Shown here in pieces: positions 7,429 through 14,524 of a DNA stretch of 14,624 nucleotides; positions within the stretch are counted from its first letter, which is position 1, and each line of letters begins with the position of its first letter. Source of the stretch: Lachnospiraceae bacterium (GTDB lineage Bacteria; Bacillota; Clostridia; Lachnospirales; Lachnospiraceae); assembly GCA_003446735.1 (NCBI GenBank), contig DMCJ01000038.1, positions 1 to 14,624 on the forward strand, read 5' to 3'. The notes beneath the pieces were generated by a model, which saw only the letters and a program-made list of their open reading frames with translations, searched no databases and was not told where the DNA came from. The translations under genes and the position numbers were made by a program.

Positions 7429-8643
7429 ATGTTTAAGATCAATGAAAATTATTTAAAATTACCGGGCAGTTATCTTTTTTCCACCATAGGGAAAAAGGTT
7501 GCCGCATTTCAGAGTGAGAATCCGGACAAAAAGATAATCCGCCTTGGTATCGGAGATGTGACGCAGCCCATAGCTCCTTCGATAATCTCAGCCATGCATA
7601 AGGCTGTTGATGAGATGGGTGTTAAGGAAACCTTCAGGGGCTACGCACCGGATCTCGGATATGAATTTTTAAGGAATGCTATCGCAGAGAATGATTATAA
7701 ATTAAGAGGCTGTGATATCTCTCCCGATGAGATCTTTGTTTCGGACGGTGCAAAATGCGATTCCGGAAATATCCAGGAGATCTTTTCATTGGATAATAAG
7801 ATCGCTGTCTGCGATCCCGTTTATCCCGTGTATGTTGATACGAACGTGATGGCGGGAAGAAGCGGCGATTACAATAAAGAGACCGGAAATTTTGACGGAG
7901 TCATCTATATGCCCTGTCTTTCGGAAAACGGATTTGCTCCCGAGCTGCCGTCCGAGGTTCCCGATATCATCTATCTTTGCTTTCCGAACAATCCGACGGG
8001 AGCGACGATCACTAAAAGTGAGCTTCAGAAATGGGTAGATTACGCAAATGAGCATAAGGCCGTTATCATCTATGATGCGGCATATGAAGCTTATATTTCC
8101 GAGGACGATGTTCCTCACAGCATATATGAATGTGAAGGCGCAAGGACATGCGCGATCGAGCTTCATTCATTTTCCAAGAACGCCGGGTTTACCGGTGTGA
8201 GATTAGGATATACCGTTGTTCCAAAGGATCTAAAGCAGGGAGATGTTTCCCTTAATTCCCTTTGGGCAAGAAGACACGGAACAAAATATAACGGCGCTCC
8301 TTATATCATCCAGAGAGCGGGCGAGGCCGTTTACTCACCCGAGGGAAAGGCCGAGCTTAAGGAGCAGATCGCATATTATATGAAAAATGCGGCATATATA
8401 TTAAAGGGTCTTAAAGATGCGGGATATTCGGTATCAGGCGGAGTGAACGCTCCTTATATCTGGCTTAAGACTCCGGATAATATGACGAGCTGGGAATTCT
8501 TCGATCATCTCCTTGCAAACGCAAATGTGGTAGGTACCCCGGGTTCGGGATTCGGTGCACACGGAGAGGGATATTTCAGGCTTACCGCCTTCGGCACATA
8601 TGAAAATACCGTCGAGGCAGTAGACCGGATATGTAAGATGTAA
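7429..8643 (+). CDS. dapL: LL-diaminopimelate aminotransferase
   Basis: PLP-dependent transfer of an amino group from glutamate to tetrahydrodipicolinate, giving LL-DAP in one step and bypassing the succinyl or acetyl branches. The 404 residues and the N-terminus (NENYLKLPGSYLFSTIGKKVA, a family hallmark, followed by LGIGDVTQP) fit DapL closely. The PLP lysine is K250 in HSFSKNAGFTGVRLGY. CFPNNPTG and YDAAYEAYI are the cofactor-binding segments. AGAGGGAG (7415-7422) supports the ATG at 7429. With dapF just upstream the two consecutive reactions are coupled in one transcript. It is intact. Confidence 0.97.
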   Translation: MFKINENYLKLPGSYLFSTIGKKVAAFQSENPDKKIIRLGIGDVTQPIAPSIISAMHKAVDEMGVKETFRGYAPDLGYEFLRNAIAENDYKLRGCDISPDEIFVSDGAKCDSGNIQEIFSLDNKIAVCDPVYPVYVDTNVMAGRSGDYNKETGNFDGVIYMPCLSENGFAPELPSEVPDIIYLCFPNNPTGATITKSELQKWVDYANEHKAVIIYDAAYEAYISEDDVPHSIYECEGARTCAIELHSFSKNAGFTGVRLGYTVVPKDLKQGDVSLNSLWARRHGTKYNGAPYIIQRAGEAVYSPEGKAELKEQIAYYMKNAAYILKGLKDAGYSVSGGVNAPYIWLKTPDNMTSWEFFDHLLANANVVGTPGSGFGAHGEGYFRLTAFGTYENTVEAVDRICKM

Positions 8644-8685
8644 GTCGTTAGGCCTGAGGGTTGGCAAAACGCGGAAAGGAAGACT

Positions 8686-9798
8686 ATGGGAGATTATTTT
8701 GGGAAGGAAACGGGAAAATTAGGATTTGGCCTTATGAGGCTACCCACCAGAGGACTGGGTATAGACATTAAGCAGACTTCGGAGATGGTCGATCATTTCC
8801 TTGATGCGGGGTTTACGTATTTTGATACAGCTTATGTTTATCCCGGATCCGAAGCTGCGACCAAAAAGGCACTGGTTGACAGGCATGAAAGGGAGAGTTT
8901 TACGCTTGCGACAAAGCTGAATGCTTTTATGTTCTGTCATAACGAGGCCAGCGCCAAGAAGCAGTTTGAGACGAGTTTGGAACGTACGGGTGCGGGATAT
9001 TTTGATTATTATCTCCTCCATTCCCTGATGGGAAACAATATAAATAAATACGAAAAATACCATCTTTGGGACTATGTTAAGGAATTAAAGGAAAAGGGGC
9101 TTATCCGTCATTACGGATTCTCGTTCCATTCCGGTCCCGATCTTCTTGATAAGCTCCTTACAGAGCATCCGGATGTGGAATTCGTTCAGCTTCAGATCAA
9201 TTACGCCGACTGGGAGAATCCCAATGTCACATCCAGGGCCAATTATGAAGTTGCCAGAAAGCACGGGAAATCGATCGTAGTTATGGAGCCGGTTAAGGGT
9301 GGTTCACTTGCCAAGCCTCCGAAGGAAGTTCAGAAGATATTTAAAGAGGTCAATCCCGATGCTTCCTTTGCATCATGGGCGATAAGATTCGTGGCTTCCT
9401 TAGACGGGATCCTGACCGTTCTTTCGGGAATGTCAAATCTTGCCCAGATGGATGACAACCTCTCGTATATGAAGGATTTTAAGCCTTTAAACGAAAAGGA
9501 ATGGGATGCGATACATAAGGCGCAGGAGATAATGGGCGCGAGCTCGATGATCCCCTGTACAGCCTGCAGATACTGTACCAAGGGCTGCCCGAAGAACATA
9601 CCGATCCCGGATGTTTTTTCTGCCATGAATCTTAAGCTCGGAAACGGTGCGCTTGATGAGGCAAAGGCTGCATATGCGGCCATTGATGAAGAAGTAAGGC
9701 CTGATAAATGCATAAAATGCGGGCAGTGCGAGAACGTGTGCCCTCAGCACATAAGTGTTATCAAGAAGTTGGAAGAAAGCAGGGAAGCTCTGGCTTAG
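8686..9798 (+). CDS. Aldo/keto reductase with C-terminal two 4Fe-4S motifs
   Basis: The 370-residue protein has an AKR barrel (about 1-280) and a ferredoxin-like tail. The catalytic tetrad is complete: D47 and Y52 in FDTAYVY, K77 in LATKLN and H112 in YYLLHSL. The tail has CTACRYCTKGCPKNIPIPD from C291 and CIKCGQCENVCPQHI from C342, two cluster-binding motifs. This layout matches the COG1453 'predicted oxidoreductase of the aldo/keto reductase family', common in anaerobes; the substrate is unknown and electrons may pass via ferredoxin rather than NADPH alone. GGAAAGGA (8673-8680) supports the start. It begins 42 nt after dapL. It ends in an amber codon at 9796-9798, and the same frame stays open into larB (see findings). 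Confidence 0.92.
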   Translation: MGDYFGKETGKLGFGLMRLPTRGLGIDIKQTSEMVDHFLDAGFTYFDTAYVYPGSEAATKKALVDRHERESFTLATKLNAFMFCHNEASAKKQFETSLERTGAGYFDYYLLHSLMGNNINKYEKYHLWDYVKELKEKGLIRHYGFSFHSGPDLLDKLLTEHPDVEFVQLQINYADWENPNVTSRANYEVARKHGKSIVVMEPVKGGSLAKPPKEVQKIFKEVNPDASFASWAIRFVASLDGILTVLSGMSNLAQMDDNLSYMKDFKPLNEKEWDAIHKAQEIMGASSMIPCTACRYCTKGCPKNIPIPDVFSAMNLKLGNGALDEAKAAYAAIDEEVRPDKCIKCGQCENVCPQHISVIKKLEESREALA

Positions 9799-9873
9799 GC
9801 AAAATGGCGGCAGGAAGCATTGGCTCAGGCATCAGGCAGCAGGATAGGCTTACAAGGATCATTCGGAGGTAAG

Positions 9874-10638
9874 ATGGATTCCAAGGAAAAGATAATGAGT
9901 GTTCTTTCCGATCTTTCATCGGGAAAGATCGACGAAGAAGAAGCTTATAAGAGATTAAAGATCGCGCCTTATACAGACTTAGGATTTGCAAAGGTGGATC
10001 ATCACAGGAGACTTCGGCAGGGAGCAGCGGAAGTTATTTACGGTGCCGGAAAGAGCCGGGAAGAGATAAGGACCATCGTCAACGCCATGTCCTCAAACGG
10101 CACGGAAAATATCCTTATAACGAGGATCGATCCTGACAAAGCCGATTTTCTTAAAAGAAGCGGGATCGATATCACTTATGATGAAAGATCGCGTATCGCC
10201 TATACCGGTAAGCTTCCGGTGCCTGACGGAAACGGTACGATCGTAGTAGTCACGGGAGGTACAAGCGATGTTCCTGTTGCCGAGGAAGCGGCGCTTACGG
10301 CTGAGGTGCTTGCAAATAAGGTTATCAGGCTTTATGATGTCGGAGTTGCGGGGATCCACAGGCTCCTTGATAAGGCCGGTTTGATCTCTGAAGCAAATGT
10401 GATAATAGCCATAGCCGGAATGGAGGGCGCGCTTGCCAGTGTTGTCGGCGGACTGGCGGATTGTCCCGTTATCGCTGTCCCTACAAGTGTCGGATACGGC
10501 GCTTCATTTAACGGCTTATCGGCCCTGCTCTCCATGCTTAATTCGTGCGCGAGCGGTGTGTCGGTCGTTAATATCGACAATGGATTCGGAGCGGGTTATC
10601 AGGCAAGTATGATAAATCACTCGGGAAGGAAAGAGTAA
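9874..10638 (+). CDS. larB: Nickel-pincer cofactor biosynthesis protein LarB
   Basis: LarB carboxylates the pyridinium ring of NaAD and cleaves its phosphoanhydride, the first step to the NPN cofactor of lactate racemase-type enzymes. The start at 9874 (MDSKEKIMSVLSDL) gives 254 residues, the usual length, and follows GGAGGT (9865-9870), though only 3-4 nt away. The upstream in-frame ATG at 9820 has no ribosome site. The N-terminal DLGFAKVDHHRRLRQGAAEVIYG is a family signature. The C-terminal half is PurE-like: DVGVAGIHRLL, AIAGMEGALASVVGGL, PVIAVPTSVGYGASFNGLSALLSMLNSC. It is followed by larC after 12 nt. Intact. Confidence 0.95.
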   Translation: MDSKEKIMSVLSDLSSGKIDEEEAYKRLKIAPYTDLGFAKVDHHRRLRQGAAEVIYGAGKSREEIRTIVNAMSSNGTENILITRIDPDKADFLKRSGIDITYDERSRIAYTGKLPVPDGNGTIVVVTGGTSDVPVAEEAALTAEVLANKVIRLYDVGVAGIHRLLDKAGLISEANVIIAIAGMEGALASVVGGLADCPVIAVPTSVGYGASFNGLSALLSMLNSCASGVSVVNIDNGFGAGYQASMINHSGRKE

Positions 10639-10650
10639 GGAGAGGGTTAT

Positions 10651-11952
10651 ATGAAGAAGATATTATATTTTGATTGCGGAATGGGTGCTGCCGGAGATAT
10701 GCTCTCTGCGGCGCTTGCGGAAATAGTCGACAAGGATGAAGCTGACTCCATCATCGAGAGTGTAAATGCATTTAAGCTTCCCGGTGTGGAGGTTTCACTG
10801 GAAAAGAGCATCAAGTGCGGAATAAGCGGAAGCCATGTAAATGTAAAAGTAGGCGGAGTCGAAGAAGAGAGCCCGGATGTGCATGAGCATGGACATGATC
10901 ACGAACATGAGCATGAGCATGATCACGAGCACCATCATGAGCATGACCTTTATCACCATCATCATACTTCTCTCTCGGAAGTTCACGATATAATAGATGA
11001 TCTCCCTGTTACGGGAAATGTTAAAAAGAATGCAATTGAGGTTTATGATATCATAGCAAAGGCTGAGAGTAAGGCGCATGATACCGAGGTTTCGATGGTT
11101 CATTTCCATGAAGTCGGTGCCTATGATGCGATCTGCGATGTTGTATTGTTCTGCATGCTGATGGAAAAGATCGCTCCCGATGAAGTATATGCTTCTCCGC
11201 TTCGGACCGGATACGGACACGTAAAATGTGCTCACGGAGTGGTTCCCGTACCCGCTCCGGCTACCGCATATATCCTCGAAGGCATACCCAATTATGAAGG
11301 TGATATCGAAGGAGAGCTCTTAACTCCTACCGGAGCCGCACTTTTAAAGCACTTTGTAAAGGAATTTAAAAGACGTCCCGATATGACCGTGGATCGTACC
11401 GGATACGGTATGGGCAGGAAAGATTTCGTTAACGCAAATTGCGTAAGAGCATTTTGGGGAGAAGAGGTAAGTGATCGGGAAGGAGAAAAAGCCGGTATGG
11501 ATAATGATGATATCAAGCCCGTTCAGGCGCAGGTTTCGGTCTTATCCTGCAATGTGGACGATATGACCGGGGAGGAGCTCGGATTTGCGATAGAAAGGCT
11601 TCGCGCGCTCGGTGCGCTGGAAGTATTTGCGACTCCGGTCACGATGAAAAAATCCCGTCCCGGATTTGTATTCGAAGTTATATGCAGGCTCGATAAGAGA
11701 GACGAGATGGTAAAGAACATCTTCAAATATACAGAGACCATCGGAATAAGAGAGACGATAATGAACCGCTATGAGCTTTTAAGAGAGGCGGAAACGACTA
11801 TCACCGATGATGGTGAGATAAGAGCAAAGAAAGCATACGGATACGGTATAGAGCGCACCAAGATCGAATACGAAGATGCCGCAGCCTTTGCGATAAGAAA
11901 GGGTATATCGTTAAGGAAGGCCAGAGAGATCTTAGAAGAACATCAGGTATAG
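10651..11952 (+). CDS. larC: Nickel-pincer cofactor biosynthesis protein LarC (nickel insertion)
   Basis: LarC inserts nickel into the pincer ligand in a CTP-dependent reaction, completing NPN. The 433-residue protein is one continuous frame, unlike the larC1/larC2 pair joined by frameshift in Lactobacillus plantarum. Residues 78-105 are very His-rich (16 His in 28 residues, mostly HEH/HDH), a probable nickel-binding or storage loop. Family motifs are FDCGMGAAGDM at the N-terminus, VHFHEVGAYDAICDVV, TPTGAALLKHF, and NVDDMTGEELGFAIERL in the C-terminal domain. A GGAGAGGGT ribosome site sits just before the ATG. It is the last gene of the run and is followed 39 nt later by a terminator. LarE and LarA are absent here, so cofactor making would need genes elsewhere. 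Confidence 0.96.
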   Translation: MKKILYFDCGMGAAGDMLSAALAEIVDKDEADSIIESVNAFKLPGVEVSLEKSIKCGISGSHVNVKVGGVEEESPDVHEHGHDHEHEHEHDHEHHHEHDLYHHHHTSLSEVHDIIDDLPVTGNVKKNAIEVYDIIAKAESKAHDTEVSMVHFHEVGAYDAICDVVLFCMLMEKIAPDEVYASPLRTGYGHVKCAHGVVPVPAPATAYILEGIPNYEGDIEGELLTPTGAALLKHFVKEFKRRPDMTVDRTGYGMGRKDFVNANCVRAFWGEEVSDREGEKAGMDNDDIKPVQAQVSVLSCNVDDMTGEELGFAIERLRALGALEVFATPVTMKKSRPGFVFEVICRLDKRDEMVKNIFKYTETIGIRETIMNRYELLREAETTITDDGEIRAKKAYGYGIERTKIEYEDAAAFAIRKGISLRKAREILEEHQV

Positions 11953-11991
11953 AGCATTCCTGACAGGTTTCGGAAATAAAACGGAAAAAAC

Positions 11992-12028
11992 GGACCGCCG
12001 CTTATATATAAGCAGCGGTCCTATTTAT
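11992..12028. terminator. Bidirectional terminator between larC and hsp20
   Basis: GGACCGC-c-GCTTA pairs with TAAGC-a-GCGGTCC over 11992-12021, with one mismatch. On the plus strand TATTTAT follows (weak). On the minus strand the stem is followed by G and six T (12-bp region just left of 11992), a good T tract for hsp20. It should end both larC and hsp20 transcripts. Confidence 0.8.
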
Positions 12029-12089
12029 AAAATCTCTCACTATGGGGGAGAGTTGGGCACTAAGCCGATCTGTCAGGAGACAGCGCTTA

Positions 12090-12521
12090 TCATGCGATGG
12101 AGATGAGCTTTTTCTCCTCAACAGCGGGTTTCTTTTCCTCCGAAGGGAATTTTATCTTTAAGATACCATCTTCAAAGTGAGCTTTGATATCCTCTTCGGT
12201 AAGATGTTTACCAACAAAATAGCTCCTTCGCAGTTCTCCGGTATGACGCTCGCTGTAAACAACATTTCCTTTATCATCTTTCTCTTCTTTAGTTTCGTCG
12301 TTTCCGGCGCTTATGGTAAGATAACCTTCCTTAAGCTCTGCGGTGATATCCTCTTTCTTGAAACCGGGCATCTCGATGGACATCTCATACTCGCCGTCTT
12401 TCTCAACTATATCAGTCCTCATGGTGTTAGCAATTCTGTTCATCGGTGCGAGAGGCTTTCCGAAAAAGTTGTCAAATAAAGAATCTGTCATCCTGTCATC
12501 AAAAATACTCGGTAAATACAT
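12090..12521 (-). CDS. Small heat-shock protein Hsp20 (alpha-crystallin family)
   Basis: ATP-independent chaperone that holds unfolding proteins in the cytoplasm. The 143 residues are of normal length. The N-terminus (SIFDDRMTDSLFDNFFG) is typical for clostridial Hsp20. The alpha-crystallin domain runs about 33-125, with EMPGFKKEDITAELKEGYLTISA and a FEDGILKIKFP end. The C-terminal I-S-I (140-142) is the IxI oligomerisation motif. The ribosome site AAAGGAGG (12537-12530) is near perfect, eight bases from the ATG. The gene is monocistronic, with its own promoter and a CIRCE element, so it is probably induced by heat through HrcA. Confidence 0.95.
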   Translation of the reverse strand: MYLPSIFDDRMTDSLFDNFFGKPLAPMNRIANTMRTDIVEKDGEYEMSIEMPGFKKEDITAELKEGYLTISAGNDETKEEKDDKGNVVYSERHTGELRRSYFVGKHLTEEDIKAHFEDGILKIKFPSEEKKPAVEEKKLISIA

Positions 12522-12649
12522 AAGTCATTCCTCCTTTGTGCGTCTGCACTTATATATGCGCCCCGGAGGGATCCTGCTTCTGCAAGTTTGGGTTGTGGTA
12601 TATGCATTGCCCGGATCCGTTCCGGAGTCGTTTTCCTTTAACTAACTGC

Positions 12650-12678
12650 ATCATACCACCATTATTAGCACTCGTCAA
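12650..12678 (-). promoter_or_regulatory. Sigma-A promoter for hsp20
   Basis: On the minus strand: TTGACG (12678-12673), a 17-bp spacer and TATGAT (12655-12650), preceded by TG-n (extended -10). Initiation near 12643 gives a leader of about 120 nt. The -35 lies inside the CIRCE element. Confidence 0.85.
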
Positions 12679-12691
12679 GGGCGAGTGCTAA
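12665..12691. promoter_or_regulatory. CIRCE operator (HrcA-binding site)
   Basis: TTAGCACTC-N9-GAGTGCTAA is a perfect 9-9-9 inverted repeat identical to the CIRCE consensus. It overlaps the hsp20 -35 box, so bound HrcA would block RNA polymerase. HrcA itself, groE and dnaK are not in the window. Confidence 0.97.
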
Positions 12692-12739
12692 TAAGATTTT
12701 ATAAAAATTATAAAGAAAATATAAACTGTGTATTCCGCC

Positions 12740-12752
12740 GGTGCCCGGCACC
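12740..12752. repeat. REP-like palindrome
   Basis: GGTGCC-C-GGCACC is a perfect 6-bp palindrome with one central base, flanked on the right by CTGTCACTTTTTT. As RNA it can also fold as GCCGG-TGC-CCGGC (12737-12749). It resembles short palindromes scattered in many Firmicute genomes, but only one copy is seen here, so dispersal is not shown. The tail's T run could add weak termination. Confidence 0.4.
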
Positions 12753-12778
12753 CTGTCACTTTTTTGCTGCCTTGCAGA

Positions 12779-12807
12779 TTGTGTTTTTACGACTGATTTG
12801 TTATATT
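12779..12807 (+). promoter_or_regulatory. Candidate promoter for the ATPase/nuclease-like gene
   Basis: TTGTGT (12779-12784), a 17-bp spacer and TATATT (12802-12807), preceded by TG-T (extended -10). Initiation near 12814 leaves about 32 nt to the ATG at 12846. Confidence 0.55.
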
Positions 12808-12845
12808 GATAAGTAAGAATAAGTGGAATTTGAGGTGAGAGCCTT

Positions 12846-14414
12846 ATGGAAATGCGAAAGCTGCCGATAGGGATACAGGACTTTGAAGATATACGAAAAG
12901 GAAACTATCTGTATGTTGATAAGACAGACTATGTCTATCATCTTGTCCATTTTGGGAAGCCTTATTTCTTAAGCCGGCCGAGGCGCTTTGGAAAGAGCCT
13001 CTTTCTTTCCACCTTAAGGGCATATTTTGAGGGAAAAAAAGAGCTCTTTCTGGGACTTAAGATCGAGGAACTTGAAAAGGACGATCCGGATGCCTGGCAG
13101 GAATACCCGGTGTTCTATTTTGATTTCAACAAGAAAAACTTCCGAACGGAAACTGCCATGGAGGAGGTTTTGGTATCGCATCTTATCGAGTGGGAGTCGG
13201 TATACGGAGACGAATACAGTAACCGTCCGATTGAGGAAAGATTTCAGAGACTGATTGTAAAGGCTGTTGAGACGACCGGTAGGAAAGCGGTAGTTCTTGT
13301 GGATGAATATGACAAACCGCTCATTGAGGTGGGAAACGAAGAAGGGCTCGAGCATAACAAAGCGGTCTTTAAAGGCTTTTTCAGCACATTAAAGAGTTAT
13401 GACCGATACCTTAAGTTTGTTTTCCTTACCGGGGTAACGAAGTTTTCCAAGGTAAGTATATTCAGCGATCTAAACCAGCTGAATGATATATCGCTTGATC
13501 AGGCATACAGTGGGATATGCGGGATAACCCAGAGAGAACTCGAGGACACCTTCGGACCGGAGATTGAGATGCTTGCGGAATCGCAGGGGATTGACAGGGA
13601 GAGCTGTCTTGCAGAGCTGAAGAAGATGTATGACGGATACCATTTCAGCCGTAGCTGTGAGGGGATATATAACCCGTTCAGCCTTATAAATGCATTCGGA
13701 AAAAAAGAATTCGGAATGTATTGGTTCTCTACGGGGACGCCGACCTTCCTTATTGAGAAACTGAAAAACTCCGGGTTTGATGCCAAGCAGATAACATCGG
13801 GAAATCTATACGCATCGGAGAGCATCCTTACGGATTACAGGTATGACAACCCGAATCCCATACCGCTTTTCTATCAGACAGGATATCTTACGATCACGGG
13901 GTATGATAAGAAATATCGAAGCTACCAGTTAAACTACCCTAATGATGAGGTTAAATACGGCTTTCTTGAAAGCCTTGCACCATTGTTCCTTAATGAAGAA
14001 AAAGAACCCGATCCTTTGGACATACGCTCCTTTGGAAGAGATATAGACACAGGAAATACGAACGGCCTCCGGGACAGATTCACAGCGCTTTTTTCAAGAC
14101 TTCCGTATCCGAATGACGAGAAGATCATAGAGAACAACTTCCAGAATGTGATCTATATTGTCTTTATGCTCCTTGGGCAGTATACTAAGGCGGAGGTTCA
14201 TTCGTCAAAGGGAAGGGCGGACTGTGTCGTTGAGACGGAGGACTATGTATATATCTTTGAATTTAAGAGAGACAAGACTGCCGAGGAAGCGCTGAAGCAG
14301 ATAGAGGATAAGGGGTACGCAAAGCCCTATGCGGCGGATAAGAGAACGCTGATAAAGATAGGCGTAAACTTTGATTCAAAGCAGCGCAGCGTAAGCGGCT
14401 GGCTTGTAGGGTGA
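12846..14414 (+). CDS. AAA-ATPase-like protein with C-terminal PD-(D/E)XK nuclease domain
   Basis: The 522-residue protein matches the two-part architecture of PF09820 (AAA-ATPase-like) plus PF08011 (PDDEXK_9). N-terminal GIQDFEDIRKGNYLYVDKTDYV and the Walker-A-like RPRRFGKS (44-51, with Arg-Phe in place of the usual Gly pattern) are family signatures. Walker B is VVLVDEYDKP, with D153 and E154. The nuclease core has D459 (GRADCVV), E472 and K474 (IFEFKRDK), the full D-ExK set. The role is not established; such genes are often multi-copy and have been discussed as mobile or defence related. GAGGTGAG (12832-12839) supports the start; an alternative ATG is two codons later. It is monocistronic. 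Confidence 0.9.
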   Translation: MEMRKLPIGIQDFEDIRKGNYLYVDKTDYVYHLVHFGKPYFLSRPRRFGKSLFLSTLRAYFEGKKELFLGLKIEELEKDDPDAWQEYPVFYFDFNKKNFRTETAMEEVLVSHLIEWESVYGDEYSNRPIEERFQRLIVKAVETTGRKAVVLVDEYDKPLIEVGNEEGLEHNKAVFKGFFSTLKSYDRYLKFVFLTGVTKFSKVSIFSDLNQLNDISLDQAYSGICGITQRELEDTFGPEIEMLAESQGIDRESCLAELKKMYDGYHFSRSCEGIYNPFSLINAFGKKEFGMYWFSTGTPTFLIEKLKNSGFDAKQITSGNLYASESILTDYRYDNPNPIPLFYQTGYLTITGYDKKYRSYQLNYPNDEVKYGFLESLAPLFLNEEKEPDPLDIRSFGRDIDTGNTNGLRDRFTALFSRLPYPNDEKIIENNFQNVIYIVFMLLGQYTKAEVHSSKGRADCVVETEDYVYIFEFKRDKTAEEALKQIEDKGYAKPYAADKRTLIKIGVNFDSKQRSVSGWLVG

Positions 14415-14478
14415 GAAAGTACACGATGATACTTACCGGGCAGTCCTAATCAGAAATACATGAAGGCGCAATTGTTAT

Positions 14479-14507
14479 TTGAATCAACCCTCCGAATCTG
14501 CTATAGT
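14479..14507 (+). promoter_or_regulatory. Sigma-A promoter upstream of the right-edge frame
   Basis: TTGAAT (14479-14484), a 17-bp spacer and TATAGT (14502-14507) with an upstream TG-C (extended -10). Initiation near 14514 lies only about 11 nt before the first ATG at 14525. From 14415 to 14478 I see no gene and only a weak 5-bp hairpin. Confidence 0.6.
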
Positions 14508-14524
14508 GTAAGTATACTGTGACG

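Noticed and set aside
9820..9873. Upstream start of LarB at 9820
   Set aside because: No ribosome site; the extra 18 residues are not typical of LarB, and GGAGGT precedes ATG 9874.
10795..11235. 146-residue minus-strand frame over larC
   Set aside because: A shadow of larC; its Met-rich part is the complement of the His codons.
12177..12645. Plus-strand frames over hsp20
   Set aside because: Shadows of the clear Hsp20 gene on the minus strand, which has a promoter, CIRCE and ribosome site.
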